Assembly (NCBI GenBank): GCA_963971425.1
Contig: OZ020521.1
Span: 7,395,519-7,459,518, forward strand
Length of the DNA: 64,000 nt
Reading direction: 5' to 3'
Source: Bryoerythrophyllum caledonicum
Taxonomy: Eukaryota; Streptophyta; Bryopsida; Pottiales; Pottiaceae
Of the stretch, positions 35,776 through 46,957 are shown in pieces. The translations under genes and the position numbers were made by a program. Under the pieces are notes generated by a model. That model did no database searches and was not told the DNA's origin. It worked only from the letters and a program-made list of their open reading frames with translations. Position 1 is the first letter of the stretch. Each line of letters begins with the position of its first letter.

Positions 35776-38590
35776 CACGTGTAATTTTGAGGAAAAAATA
35801 TGTATTCAAACATGCTTCGGACATCATTTCTTTGGGTTTTTTTGAAAGTACATATTATTACTATTTTGTAATTAACTTAGATTGTTCATTCTTGCGCAAG
35901 AATCCCAAATTTCCCCATGGTCTGGATTTGGAATTGAAATTGATTACTATCCACTAAGTACTCAAAGACTGAAAATGTGCGGAAACTAATAGTTGGAATA
36001 AAATATCTTATTCTTGACTTCACATTGTACTATCATGAGTTTAGGGTGTGACAATCTAAGCATGACATGAAAGATGGAGGAATTCTTGACCATGCACAAT
36101 TTATTTTATGTTTTGACGTGAAATTAAAGACTCTGTCGCTTGTAAAACATAGAGACTGGAACAATATTAAAAGATTAAACAAGAAATGGAATGACCTTCT
36201 CATGACAAAAAAAGGATAATCAAAATATAAAATATAACTAATACAAAGTGTATCACTTAGTGCATCAAGCATAATTTAATGTTAATAATGTAAATAATTT
36301 TGGATTTATTTATACATGCAATAAAGGAATACTTAGTTTTTAGCACGTTCAAGTGGTCACAAATTATATTTTAAATTCTCAATTTTTTGTACAAGAATGG
36401 TGAAAAACATGAGGCATATTACGAAGTAATTTTTTTTTGTATTGAACGCCTTCAATAAAAGTTATGCTAGCCAAAAGAGAAACTTCTCGATTGTCGGCAG
36501 TTCGAGCAACTTTATAACCTTATGCTATGACACACTATGGAATGTGATATTTTCAATACATAGAAGTAATATTAGAACGTTTGATATTGTGGAAAAACAT
36601 GTTATTTTTCTAGTGACAAATAAGATTATATCCCAATTAATACATTTTCACACATTGTCACATATTATTGATTTAGGGTACCAGAAATACTTAGACTTCA
36701 TATCCACTGAAGACTAGGAGATTGTCATATTTTTTTGCTTTTTAATATTACTATTGGAGGTTTAGGTCTACATAATTTGAAAATCCTTTTAAAATTCAAA
36801 AGATTTTTTTTCACATTGTGAAATACTTAACCATAAAGAGAAGTATGGAGTTCAAAATGATTGTTTGAAGAAATGAAAATACACATTGCACATACATCAG
36901 CTTGGGTTTTTAGCAGAGGAGTGCCCCATCACTACGTGGAATGAACTAAAAGGAGTGTGTGCACACACTTTAGCTCCAATAGTGCAAACGTGTGCCCCAT
37001 CATTAGGTATAGTGAACTATAAAGAAAACACGCACAGTTTAGTTCTACTAGAGCTAAATTAGAAGGAGCTTGGGAATAATAGGACATAGGTATGAAGCAA
37101 AAGGAAAATCTCAAAAATTGGACAAAGTATAATATACACATGAAGGAAAAATGAAATTCCAAGTAGAAGATTGGAAAAATAAGAACATTCTTTCTGGAAC
37201 GAAAGTGAGAAAAGTAAGGAATATTGGAGAAGTGAAAAACTTAAACATACAATAAATATAGAAATACAAAAAAAATACTCATTAGATATCCATCACATAT
37301 TATGCATTTAATGTGCATTACATATTCAGTAAATATTCATTAAATACTCATTGAATATGCAAATACACATTGATTTTACATTTGAAATTTATTAACTATT
37401 CATTAACAATACATTAAATATTCTATAAATAATCCTTAAATATACAAATATACAAATATTAATTAAACTGTCATAAAATATACTTTTAAAACTCTAAAGA
37501 TTCATGAAATAAAATTTAAATATTCTTTAACTGTTCATAAAAATTACAGATATACAAATAGACATTAAATATTCTATAAAAAATCATAACAAAGTCATTT
37601 GTTATTGGCTAAAGATATGATTACACATTAAATATTCAGTAGATATTCCTAAATAATGTGAAAGAAATGCAAGACAAAATAATGAGAATAGTTATGAATA
37701 AGACGATAAATATCTCAATATATTTTGATAATTATATGTGTTTACTCTATACAATAACAATTTTTTTTTGTAAATAGTATTTATAGCTAACTTCTACAAG
37801 CTTTCAATTTTTGTTGCTGTAATCATAAATTTACAATGTAAGTATCAGTTTGAATTTATAAAAATATTTTTTTTTCCCAAAATTATTAAAATGTAAAAGC
37901 ATGTTCAATTTCGTGTTGAAAGTAAAAGACAAAAATTCAAAGACAAAAAGACAAATACAAGAAGACAAAGACAAAAAGACGAAGACATAGTTGTAGGAGC
38001 CCCAGTAGCTGTTGTTGAGACCCCAACAGCTATTGCTGGGGGCCCAACAACTATTATTACGTGATGGTGGTGGGATGGTGTTGGTTGTGATTTGAACTGG
38101 TGTAGGAGGAACTTATATATAACGACGGTAATGAATTTACACCTTCTGTAATGCAGTAATTGAAATTGTGTCAAATGAAAGCCAGCTAATCCACTCAAAG
38201 CATGAAAGAAAACCAAGCACTTTAATCCTATTTTCAACACTAAACACATGTCACATTGAGTTGTTCACGTCCGTGCAATCAAAGTTTGTGTATTATAAAG
38301 AATATTTGAATATATAAGTCTTAAATGAGATCATACGTTTGAAATTGGAAATATTATATTTTCTTTGACTCTCGATCATTGCCTAAGAATTTACAAATTT
38401 GTAGTGTTTTAGGCTTAGAGAAATTGTCTTGGAAACTTACAAGTAGAAAAATTGTAAACGCGTAAAAAACTGACATTATGAGAAGGTTTAACTTTTCTTA
38501 AAAATGAAATGGAAAATATGCACAAAGTATGAAATCGAATTGATTTTTTTAAAATCGAAAAGTAAATTCTTAAAAAAAATTCTGAAAAGT
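35776..38590. other. AT-rich non-coding stretch
   Basis: No gene is supported. From about 37270 to 37670 there is a degenerate minisatellite of ATTAAATATTCATTAAA-like words. A palindrome fragment at 36.9-37.1 kb is listed separately. The segment 37,920-38,040 has short AGACAAAAAGACAAA and CCAACAGCTRTTG repeats. Confidence 0.45.
36905..37065. repeat. Fragment related to the DUF7869 element end, with two P1-type palindromes
   Basis: P1-like palindromes start at about 36969 and 37038, 69 bp apart. The surrounding words (CCATCATTAGG, GTGAACTA, AAGAAAACACGC) align with 16690-16805, where the palindromes are 71-73 bp apart. This is a diverged copy of the same subterminal block. Confidence 0.6.
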
Positions 38591-38599
38591 TGGTGCATC

Positions 38600-38705
38600 C
38601 ACCAGAATACCCAAGGGTACTAGCCCGATATCTGAGGGAGCATCCCGAGGGTATCTAGGCGATCCCGAGGGTATCCCAAGGGTATCCCGAGGGTTTCGAC
38701 GCGGC
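38600..38705. repeat. GGTATCCC-rich repeat block upstream of the ParB/methyltransferase unit
   Basis: Several copies of CCCGAGGGTATC and CCCAAGGGTATC, partly palindromic, over about 100 bp. The word GTATCTAGGCGATCCCG resembles ATATCTAGGTGATACCC near 12.5 kb. Confidence 0.6.
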
Positions 38706-39855
38706 CATAGGAGCCGTCCTCACGGCTTAGGGTTTTGAATTGAAGACGTCCAGGGTCTCGAATCGGGCCGCAAGCTCTCTTTCTCTCTCTCCTTTCCGTG
38801 CTCCTCTACGTGTTCTCCTTCGTCTTCGTGTTCGTGTCTGTGGTGTGCATGTTCTCCTTCGTGTTCGTGTTTGTGTCTGTGGTGTGTGTGTTCTCCTTTG
38901 TCTTCGTATCTGTGGCTTGTCTAAGTTAGTTTTGTGTTTGTGTTTGTGTTTGTCTTCCGCTCGTGCTGGTGTTGCGCGTCTGTTCGTGTAGAGTATTTCT
39001 CAGTTCGTGTTTGTAGAAGCACTTTCAATAGAGTTTCTGTTAGGGTTTGTTGCGCACGTTCTCCGAAACGTGTAGACTTAGGTTTTCTGCTGATAGGATT
39101 TGCAGGAAGTGAGGGTTTGAATTGAGTGAGGTTTCAAGCACGTAGAGATTGAAACGCGTGAAGCTATGAAGGATTGACGTGATTTTCGAACGAGGAGGAG
39201 GAACAAGAAGCTGAAGAAGACTTTCGACACTTAAAGGTATGTGTACAGATCGCGTTCTTGTACAAATGTTTCATAGTTTTTCTGCTTTTGTGAATTATGT
39301 TTGATGTTCCGTGTTTTCTGGTTTTCTGTTAGCTGAAATTATGGTGTTTGGTGGTGTTTGCTGTGATAGTATGGATTTTTTTTTCCTTCAGGCATTTGTT
39401 GTGTTTTATTGCTCTTAGTTTCTGATTGTATTAGGAGTGCGTGTGTTGATTGTTGTTTTGTGGAATTGGTGTTATGTTCTGTCGTAGTGTTGATGCTAGT
39501 TCATTTTTAAAATAGAAAATTCGTTTCAATGTGTAGCTTTGAATTTGCTGCTTTGTGTTGAATGTGCTGATTTCGATGTATAGAATGTTGAATGTATTCA
39601 TTGTTGAATGTGTTGAAACGTCAATGTGTTGAATGTTCAATGTATTGCTTTATGTTTAGGTTTTTCTGTGGTTCTGCATTCTAATTGCTTCTGTGTGGTT
39701 GTATTTTCTGTCTGCATGTTGTTGTTTATTGGTTTTGGGATAGAGTGATTGGTTGTTTGATTGATTAGTTGATTGATTGTTTGTTATTGATCTTGCAGGA
39801 CGTCTAGATCCAACAGATTTGTCTGGGATTAGAGTTCATAATCAATGGCTGAAAG
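38706..39855 (+). promoter_or_regulatory. Untranslated leader exons of the ParB/methyltransferase unit
   Basis: A CT- and TTCGTG-rich leader from about 38.75 kb ends in CACTTAAAG followed by GTATGTG (donor at 39235 or within a few bases). A second small exon, 39799-39855, is bounded by TTGCAG and by GCTGAAAG followed by GTAAAATC. The next acceptor, TGTGCAG, is at 40943, placing the palindrome array inside leader intron 2. Exon calls rest on splice signals only. Confidence 0.5.
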
Positions 39856-39964
39856 GTAAAATCCATAGTCTAATCCAGGAGCCCTATACCCTACGCCTTG
39901 AATATCGTTTTACAAAACACAAACCTGTAGAAACTGTAATACATAATCATTTCAGTCAACACAT

Positions 39965-40515
39965 TTTAGCTCGAGTCGAGCTAAAGTGGAGCCCAAATAG
40001 GACACTGTTGGCTACACTTAAGCTCGACTCGAGCTAAAGTGCGGCTAAAATTACACACTCTTGACTACACTTTAGCTCGACTCGAGCTAAAGTGCGGACA
40101 AAGATGCATTAGACCAGTACAGTTCTGCTCAACAGAAGCTTAACTGTACAGGACCAATGCATCTCTCTTGGCACTTTAGCTCGAGTCGAGCTAAATTGCG
40201 GATAAAATTACACACTCTTAGCTACACTTTAGCTCGACTCGAGCTAAAGTGCAGACAAAGATGCATTAGACCGGTACACTTTTGCTCAACAATAGCTAAA
40301 CTGTACAGGACCAATGCATCTTTGTTGGCACTTTAGCTTGACTCGAGCTAAAGTGCGGCCTAAATTACACGCTGTTGGCTACATTTTAGCTCGAGTCGAG
40401 CTAAAGTGCCAACAAAGATGCACTGGTCATATTTACAACTCAATAACTCTGCCTATTGAAATAATAATCAATCTAATTATCAAATCCAAGACGCTTTACC
40501 TTGAATCGAGCTAAA
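39965..40515. repeat. Palindrome array P1 with 53-bp period in a leader intron
   Basis: Copies start at 39965, 40018, 40071, about 40122, 40175, 40228, 40281, 40332, 40385 and 40495; nearly all steps are 53 bp. Copies at 40122 and 40281 are degenerate (TGCTCAACAG-type centres). Units repeat with a 157-bp super-period of three palindromes (40071 to 40228, 40175 to 40332). Flanking words such as AAGATGCATTAGACC reappear inverted as GGACCAATGCATCT around the degenerate copies, so each super-unit is itself a foldback. The core sequence is the same as in the 20.2-20.6 kb array, but spacing and spacers differ. Confidence 0.95.
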
Positions 40516-40943
40516 GTGTAAAACAGAAGTCATAAACCACAACCAAAACATCACTACTTTCATTTCTAAAAACATTCCAAAAGTAAAGGTTACCGATGAC
40601 ATCGATGACCCAACTCATGACCACTTCTCGTTCACCTCTCAGAAATTGTGCATGAGCTTAAGTCCCGCTCCAACCACTTGAGAACTTCATAGAGTGAGCT
40701 TCATCAGTGATTGGATCGGTTCGGAAGCTTTTTCACAGTTTCGGGTGTTGAACAAGAAGTTGTTATGAATTGATTGCATGGGTTTAGGAAAATATTAAAA
40801 ATGACTAAACTATGTTGCAAAATGTTAAGTAAATACTCTTTCGGATACACTTTAGCTCGACTCCAGCTAAAGTCTAACCTCTCCGTCCTTACTGGATGAT
40901 CAATTTAGCAATCAAATATTTGTGCTCGGTTTTGTATGTGCAG

Positions 40944-42409
40944 ATCTGAGAGGGACATGATGGTGACTCAGCTGCAGCACTTCTTCCAGCCGAAGCCCGT
41001 CGACATTGATGATGACGATGGAGACGACAACAACCACTTGGATTGATGGGAGCTCAAAGATCCAACAATGACTCTGAAGTGGACGCTGCTGTGGGCCCCC
41101 TACACAGAGAATCTAGTGTTTGGTTAGACCTTCGCTGGTGATATCAGTGAACCCCAGCACACCGACTTCAAGACCAAAATTACTGATGTAGTCCACGAAG
41201 ATAACGATCTAGTGAAGTTGTCGTGTGAAACAACCACTGAGTCTGTCGATCCTTATTTGTTCACTATTGTAGTGAACAATACTTCGTCTCCATTCTGTAT
41301 CTACAATTTAGTCAGTTCTCTTAGGGGGTCACAATTTAATGATATAGTGGCTCAGGTCGACCACGAAATCTCACAAAAGAAATGGGAGACTAGTAGTGGT
41401 CAGCGGCTGAAAGCGAAGGCTGTAGCGAATAAACTCCGCGTCATTCTTTCCAGAATGAGTACCTTTGCCGCTCTTGAGAAGGCAAAATTAATCGCGGCAA
41501 GGCGCCCAATAGAACTATCGGTAGTATCTAGGGCCGTGACCGGTAGCCAGAATATGAGTCAAGCGTCGGTACCGGTTAGAACTCCAGGTGCAAGAACAAG
41601 TCGAAGCACCCTACGCAACACGATGTCCGCTTCTCCCGTCAAGAAGCGCTCAGCTGCCAAGAAGCCGGAGACCTCTTCGAGAAAGAAGACGAAGCTCGTA
41701 TCACAGGAGGAGTTAGCCAATTTGATGGCCTCTGCACTGTCGGAGCTCCTTTCGGCGCTCGGGTTCGGAGAGGTAATCGACTACACCAACGTCCAACAGA
41801 TTTACCAGAAATTCTAGACGGAGTGACAGACCTGCTTCTTCCAAGGAGACAGAAAGATGAAGATTGAGCTTGACGTGATGAGGCTGCATAATGCACCGCC
41901 GGAGTGGATGATCCGTGCATTCGAACCTCGGGGTATGGAGGAGTTGAAGCATTATTACCTCGAAATGCCGGACAAGACGCAGAAGCAGACTCTCCGCGTC
42001 ATGCCCAAGCTCGATCATATGCCAACGACGGTTCAAGAGCTCAGCGACTGCGACTTCTATATCATCAACGGCCAACACAACGTTGCTGCATCAAAGTCGA
42101 TGATAAACGGCAACGTCCCGGAGGTTATGAGAAGGCACTTTCGAACATGGCAGTGTTACATTGTCTGGACGGAGGACCCTGAGAAGCTGAGGAAGATTTC
42201 CGCGTATTATAATCGCGTAAATCACTTGGTCCAATTCAAGCCGACGTGGGCAACAAATATCTTTGGCTCTCGGGCGTTGTGGATCCAAGCTGGTAGACCG
42301 ATGCCAAAGCACTCCGCTGCAGGCATTCCCGGGTCCCATAGGTCAGGTCGGAGAACGGCAGTGGAGATTGCCAATGACAAGAAGTTTGAGGTGATTAATC
42401 TTAACCAAG
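40944..42409 (+). pseudogene. ParB-like (DGQHR-type) domain exon of a mobile multi-domain gene
   Basis: This exon follows the acceptor TGTGCAG and ends at AACCAAG before GTCATGC. The first part encodes an acidic stretch (DIDDDDGDD) and a Ser/Lys/Arg-rich linker (KKRSAAKKPETSSRKKTKL). The later part, from about 41857, holds DCDFYIINGQHNVAASKSM and CYIVWTEDPEKLRKISAYYNRVN. This fits the ParB N-terminal/DGQHR fold, where the usual motif is (D/G)GxHR, but here the Arg is Asn. The exon carries a few in-frame stops, so this copy is probably inactive, though splice sites and overall reading are well kept. The next exon encodes a methyltransferase-like domain. ParB-methyltransferase fusions are known from bacteria and phages. 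Confidence 0.55.
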
Positions 42410-42616
42410 GTCATGCACTTTAGCTCGACTCGAGCTAACTTGTGTGTTTGCACACTTCTAGTACGGTTTTGTATACAGATTCAATCACTAATAGTGTATA
42501 CTCTCCGGTTGCAAGTTAGCTCGACTCGAGCTAACCTGCATTTTTTGGACCTGCTCGTCATGTTTATTTTCTATTGTGATTGTACACTAAATCAACCCTG
42601 CCTATGTTCTGCACAG

Positions 42617-44014
42617 CCATTTCTAAACGCGGTTTGTGAGCGCTTTGCAATGATCGACGTTGCAAAGAGCTAGGCAGCGCTTAAGAAAGCCGGAAAGGCA
42701 AAGGAGCTCTCAATTACGAACGAGGTGAAGATCATCACCGCGACAGATGAGACCTTCAAGCTCTGGTCGGACGTCATCTCTTCCACGGCACAAGGCGACT
42801 TCATCAACGTCGATTCGACAACGTCGCCCTTGTCAAAATTTAAAGACGCCAAGTCCTGGGTGCCTGAGAAAGATGGGGTTTTGACGCGCGAGTTCTTCAA
42901 ATTTTTCGGCAACATGACCGAGGCTGATCACGCAACACTGTGTAAGCATATACTCAATCAATCAGGACCATCGCGAAAACTACCTTATCCTAAGGTGGTT
43001 GTGAAGCAGCCGCAATCTGTGCTGGAGGATTGCTACAACGCCCGGGACTAGGTCGATCGAAGGAAGAGGAAGGAGGTCGCTCGGATGGAGCTTCAGTTGA
43101 TCAGGCCGGAGCTCGCCTTCTTCAACAGCACTGGAGCGTACAATCGTTTCAACTGGCAAAAGTTTAAGACGAACTACAACGTGAGCAAGGCCTCAAAGCG
43201 TGCCCTCTTGGATTGGGGTCCACCGGATTCGTACTACGCAAACTCGAGGCAGACACAGTTTCGCAACTGCAAATGTGAAGATCTCTCTCCGTATGCGAAG
43301 GAGTTCTTCAGAGTCTTCATCGATGTGCGGTCGCGGTTCGTTGCACCTCAGGGGGCCTTGCACTTTCGTCCATACAAGGCGGCAACCAACTCGCTCGGAG
43401 GATGGACCTGAGATTCGTGGCGTAACATGGGCTGCAACGTGAAGCTCGCCATCATCGACTTCGGTAATATCCCTGGTTTTGCAGGGAAGGCAACGTTGTC
43501 ATTGGAGAAGGTTGCCGCCTTGTATGGACGAAAGTGCAAGGCCCTTCTTCGACGAGTTCATGACGATGTTCGCATCGAAAGGGCAACCTCCCCTCACCGG
43601 TCTTCCAGCGTGGCTCTTCATTTGCGGCGATGAGCAGTCACACCTTCAAGTGACAGCGTTTGCTGAGGGCCCATCGTTGTGCCATGCGTACGATGTGCTA
43701 CAGTCGAAGTATCTTCCCTCAGAGAACGAGCGTTCGGGGGGTTCGCGCCGAAGACCAACATCGCTCTCGACCCAGTTTGGCTCCTCTTTCTCTTCAAGAA
43801 AGAGCTTACGCAGATCCCGGCCGTGAAGAAGATCTACGCAGCTCCGGAGCATGTCTTGCACACCAAGCCACGCAAGTACAACGAGCTAGCCTACTCCATG
43901 AACATGAACGAGTTGAGGATGGAGTTCTTCATCAAGGTCCTGGAGCTGTTCTACAAGAGGGGGGATTCTGTTGTCCAGCTGTTTGGCGGGACGAAATTAC
44001 TGACTACGAGTGTG
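42617..44014 (+). pseudogene. DNA-methyltransferase-like domain exon
   Basis: Bounded by TTCTGCACAG and by GTAAATATC. The order of motifs suits a permuted amino-MTase. LLDWGPPDSYY is a motif-IV-like (D/N)PP(Y/W) block. WLFICGDEQSHLQ suits the strand after it. KIYAAPEHVLHTKPRKYNEL comes before the C-terminal block GDSVVQLFGGTKLLTTSVV, which fits the AdoMet-binding motif I (D.F.GTGT). The family call is moderate because no single motif is canonical. The exon has some frame breaks and contains a perfect 35-bp inverted repeat (43353-43387 with 43510-43544). The ParB-like exon lies directly upstream, and the intron between them has two P1 palindromes. Confidence 0.5.
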
Positions 44015-44300
44015 GTAAATATCCCTGCAGTTTAGCTCGACTTGAGCTAAACTGTTGATTCCTCTCTCTGCCTATGCATGTATTGTTTCAGCAAGGTCGT
44101 CTCTCACGCTTTTGTAGCGTGGCACTTTAGCTCGAATCGAGCTAAAGTGCCGGCTTATACTTATTTGGTTTTCTAGCAGTCATCAATCGCGTCGTATCCT
44201 TTCAAGTTTTAATAGCTGCGTTTTCGTATCAGTGTTCTTTTGTACTCACTTTAGCTCGATTCGACCTAAAGTGTAACTTGTTCAATCCATTCGTGTGCAG

Positions 44301-45264
44301 ATGTTGGATCTGGAGGCATTCTGCATATGCCACAACACCGATGAGCAGGACCTCGACGACGCCCAGGAGGTTGCGTTGACATTGGATCGGACCGATTTCA
44401 ATGTTGATGCATATTACGTCAACGCGGAGATCTTCCCCGTGCTTGGAGAGGCCGTTGCCAAGGGGAAAGGAAAAGCGGTTATTGATCTCGTCGATGAGGA
44501 AGAGGAGGAGGATGTGGTCCCGAGCCCCCTAGGTGTGTGCCCGAGCACCAGTACGGCCACACTTGATGCCGATTCCCATGACGATTTCGAAATCGCCACT
44601 CCGCCGGAGCTTCATAGTGGCTCTCAGTCTGAAGCGGGTGAGACAATGGGTACCTCGCGGCAGCGGCTCGAATTCCTGGAGTTGGAATCGCTTGATATCT
44701 CCGAGAGGCCTCATTCAGCTCCGACCTTGGGTGGGTCATTTGCTCGGCCCGCAGCCAAGAAGAGGAAAGTCGCCAGCGCGACCGGCCGCTCTCCGTTGGC
44801 AACGACAAGCAGTGCTCATGATGACATCAGGTTTATCGCCCTAGAGAAGAAGCTTGAAGAGGAGGCCACCCGGATGAGGTTGATGGAGCAGCGGCTGGCA
44901 AAGCGTGACGAGGAGCTCAGGGATATGCAACGGAGGCGTGACGAGGAGATGAAGAGGGACCAAGACCAGAGGCATAACGATATGATGCTCATGATGCAGA
45001 GATTCATGACGGCTACTTTGCTTCCTGTCGCCACGACACCACCCGTAGTGAATACTACGATCCCCCAGCCTCCCATCTCAGCTGAAGAAGGGATTGCGAG
45101 TCTACCTCGCGGTTTGCTGATGCCGTCTCCGGCGGGTTCCTCCCCCGTCTCCATGGGGGCTCAATCACTGCCTGATCCCCCGTCCCCGCCGACCCGCCCC
45201 TCTTGCCTTCCGAAGTCGCCTGATCGGGACGTATCTATCGCAAATGTCCCCAACTCATCGTCAG
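44301..45264 (+). CDS. Acidic and coiled-coil extension downstream of the methyltransferase-like domain
   Basis: Exon bounded by CGTGTGCAG and by CGTCAG before GTTAGTG, open throughout. It begins LDLEAFCICHNTDEQD, which could finish the methyltransferase domain. It continues with an acidic tract (VIDLVDEEEEEDV), a basic patch (AAKKRKVASATGR, NLS-like), and a strong coiled coil from FIALEKKLEEEATRMRLMEQ through about 55 residues, ending Pro-rich. The layout suggests a nuclear, self-associating protein. Function is unknown. Confidence 0.55.
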
Positions 45265-45470
45265 GTTAGTGTACGTAGTTGTGAGTGTATAGAGGCAGAA
45301 CATTTTGTAAATGTCCAATTTTGTACTCCAGTATTTTTTGTTAATATTACAGTGCTCAGTGATCACTTCAGCTCGACTCAAGCTAAACTGTTTGACATCA
45401 TACGACTCTGACTTGTATCAGTGTCCTATGTGCGCATCTGCTGATGGTTAAAGTTGTTGAATTTTTTTAG

Positions 45471-46634
45471 ATCTAAGTTTTGGTGATGACGTGATTGCTC
45501 AACCAGTCGTAGATGAGGTCGTCCAAACCGTAGTCCCAATCGTAGAGGATGTCGTCCAAGCTTCGGCCGTGCGCGTAGATGAGATCAGTCATGATTCTCC
45601 TGTCCCGGAACCGTGCCCCCTCTTCTTGTCCCGGAACTGTGCCCCCAAATGGTTCTGGAGCACTCGGAAATCCTTGACACCATGCAGGTTTCGTTGGGAT
45701 CGATGGAGGTCCGAAACGAAATACCCCGAGACAATGAAGTTCTCGAGGTGCTCTTCTAACACTATTCACACTCTGTGCTTCCCCATGTCGCTGCCCCCCC
45801 CCCTCGTTTGCTCTCTTCGTTCTACATTATGTTGACTTGTCGTTGTTAATGAATCTTTAGTAATGTTGTTCGTTCTCCTGTCGTTTCCGAACCAGGTCTG
45901 CGAGGCATCAATAAGTGGTGCCAGTAATTTAGAAGAAATACCTAGAGTCTTTTCAGATCCCGAAGGCAAATGGTTGAATGTTGTGCTGGACCTAAATGGG
46001 ATTCTATGCACGTGTAAGCCATCGTGGCAAGCCAGGGGATCCAGGAACTCTATCCCGTCCATTCACTCCGCTTCGTTGCCGGCCAAAGTAGGCCCTAAGC
46101 TAGTTCGGGTGCGCCTTGGTTATGCTGAATTCCTTACGAAGTTGTCTAAGATTGCCACCATCACGATCTGGAGTTCGATGATGGAATCCACAACACGTGA
46201 GATATGTCAATATCTTTTTCAGCATAGTTCTGCGTATCCTCTCAGGATCTTTGGTCAGGAGAGTTGCGATAGGGTTCCCGAGCGTAGAGTCGGTAGCAGA
46301 ACAATCTACATGAAGGAATTTGGCACTCAGAAGGACATCTTCTTGAAGACGTTATCGAACCATCTCTTCAATAGCTTGGGCCGTGAGTATACTCTGGCAA
46401 ATACGCTTGTCATTGACGATAGCCCGATTAAGCATGTGCTCAATTTGCCGGAGAACGTCCTTCTTCTTCCGTCATGGTCGCACAACCATGATGGCGCGAG
46501 TGATGATTCTGTACTCCTGGAGGAATTGCTGCCATATCTCTCTGACCTTCATCAGTTTTCGGGTGGCCTAGCGCAGTACCGTGCTGAACATCCCTCGGGC
46601 CGGGAGATGTTCTATAATGATCAGAAGACGTGTG
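45471..46634 (+). CDS. FCP1/SCP-like HAD phosphatase domain
   Basis: An exon starting at 45471 (DLSFGDD) and, after an apparent intron ending with acceptor ACCAG at 45895, an exon 45896-46634. The latter has the FCP1-like HAD core. Motif I is VVLDLNGIL (Asp kept; the usual second Asp is Asn). Motif II is TIWSS. Motif III is TLVIDDSPIKHVLNL. The spacing fits NLI-interacting/CTD-phosphatase proteins. In the family the first Asp forms a phospho-enzyme; the Asn at the next catalytic position may lower activity, though D-x-N-G-x-L variants occur in plant relatives. It lies in the same orientation as the ParB/methyltransferase exons and ends at a donor (GTCAGT), so it is probably a 3' part of that gene or its operon-like neighbour. 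Confidence 0.65.
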
Positions 46635-46957
46635 GTCAGTCTGCGAGTATTTGTACCGCAATTTAAGCCTATCAGAATCTCCATTCCTAATGTAGTTGGA
46701 AACGCTTAGAACCTTAATACACTTTAGGTCGAATAGAACTAAATTGTTTCCATTGACTGCAGCTCCATTTTGTAAATTTTGTTGGACTGTGTTTTGTATA
46801 TATTTTTTGATAATACAAATGGAGATGTATCTCCACTGTGTTTGTTGTGCGGATTGGATACCTTCTGCTGATAAAATGTCGTCCTTTTTTTAATGATTGA
46901 AGTTTTCATCTATTGTTCTGAGGTATGTGAGTGTCACTTTTGTTGAAATTTCTACAG

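Noticed and set aside
38740-39125. Arg/Val/Leu-rich ORFs at 38.74-39.12 kb
   Set aside because: Translation of a TTCGTG-rich untranslated leader; splice signals fit leader exons better.
20236-40515. CRISPR-like arrays (short palindromic repeats with equal-length spacers)
   Set aside because: The host is eukaryotic, no Cas genes are present, the spacers mirror one another instead of being independent, and the repeats also occur singly in introns.
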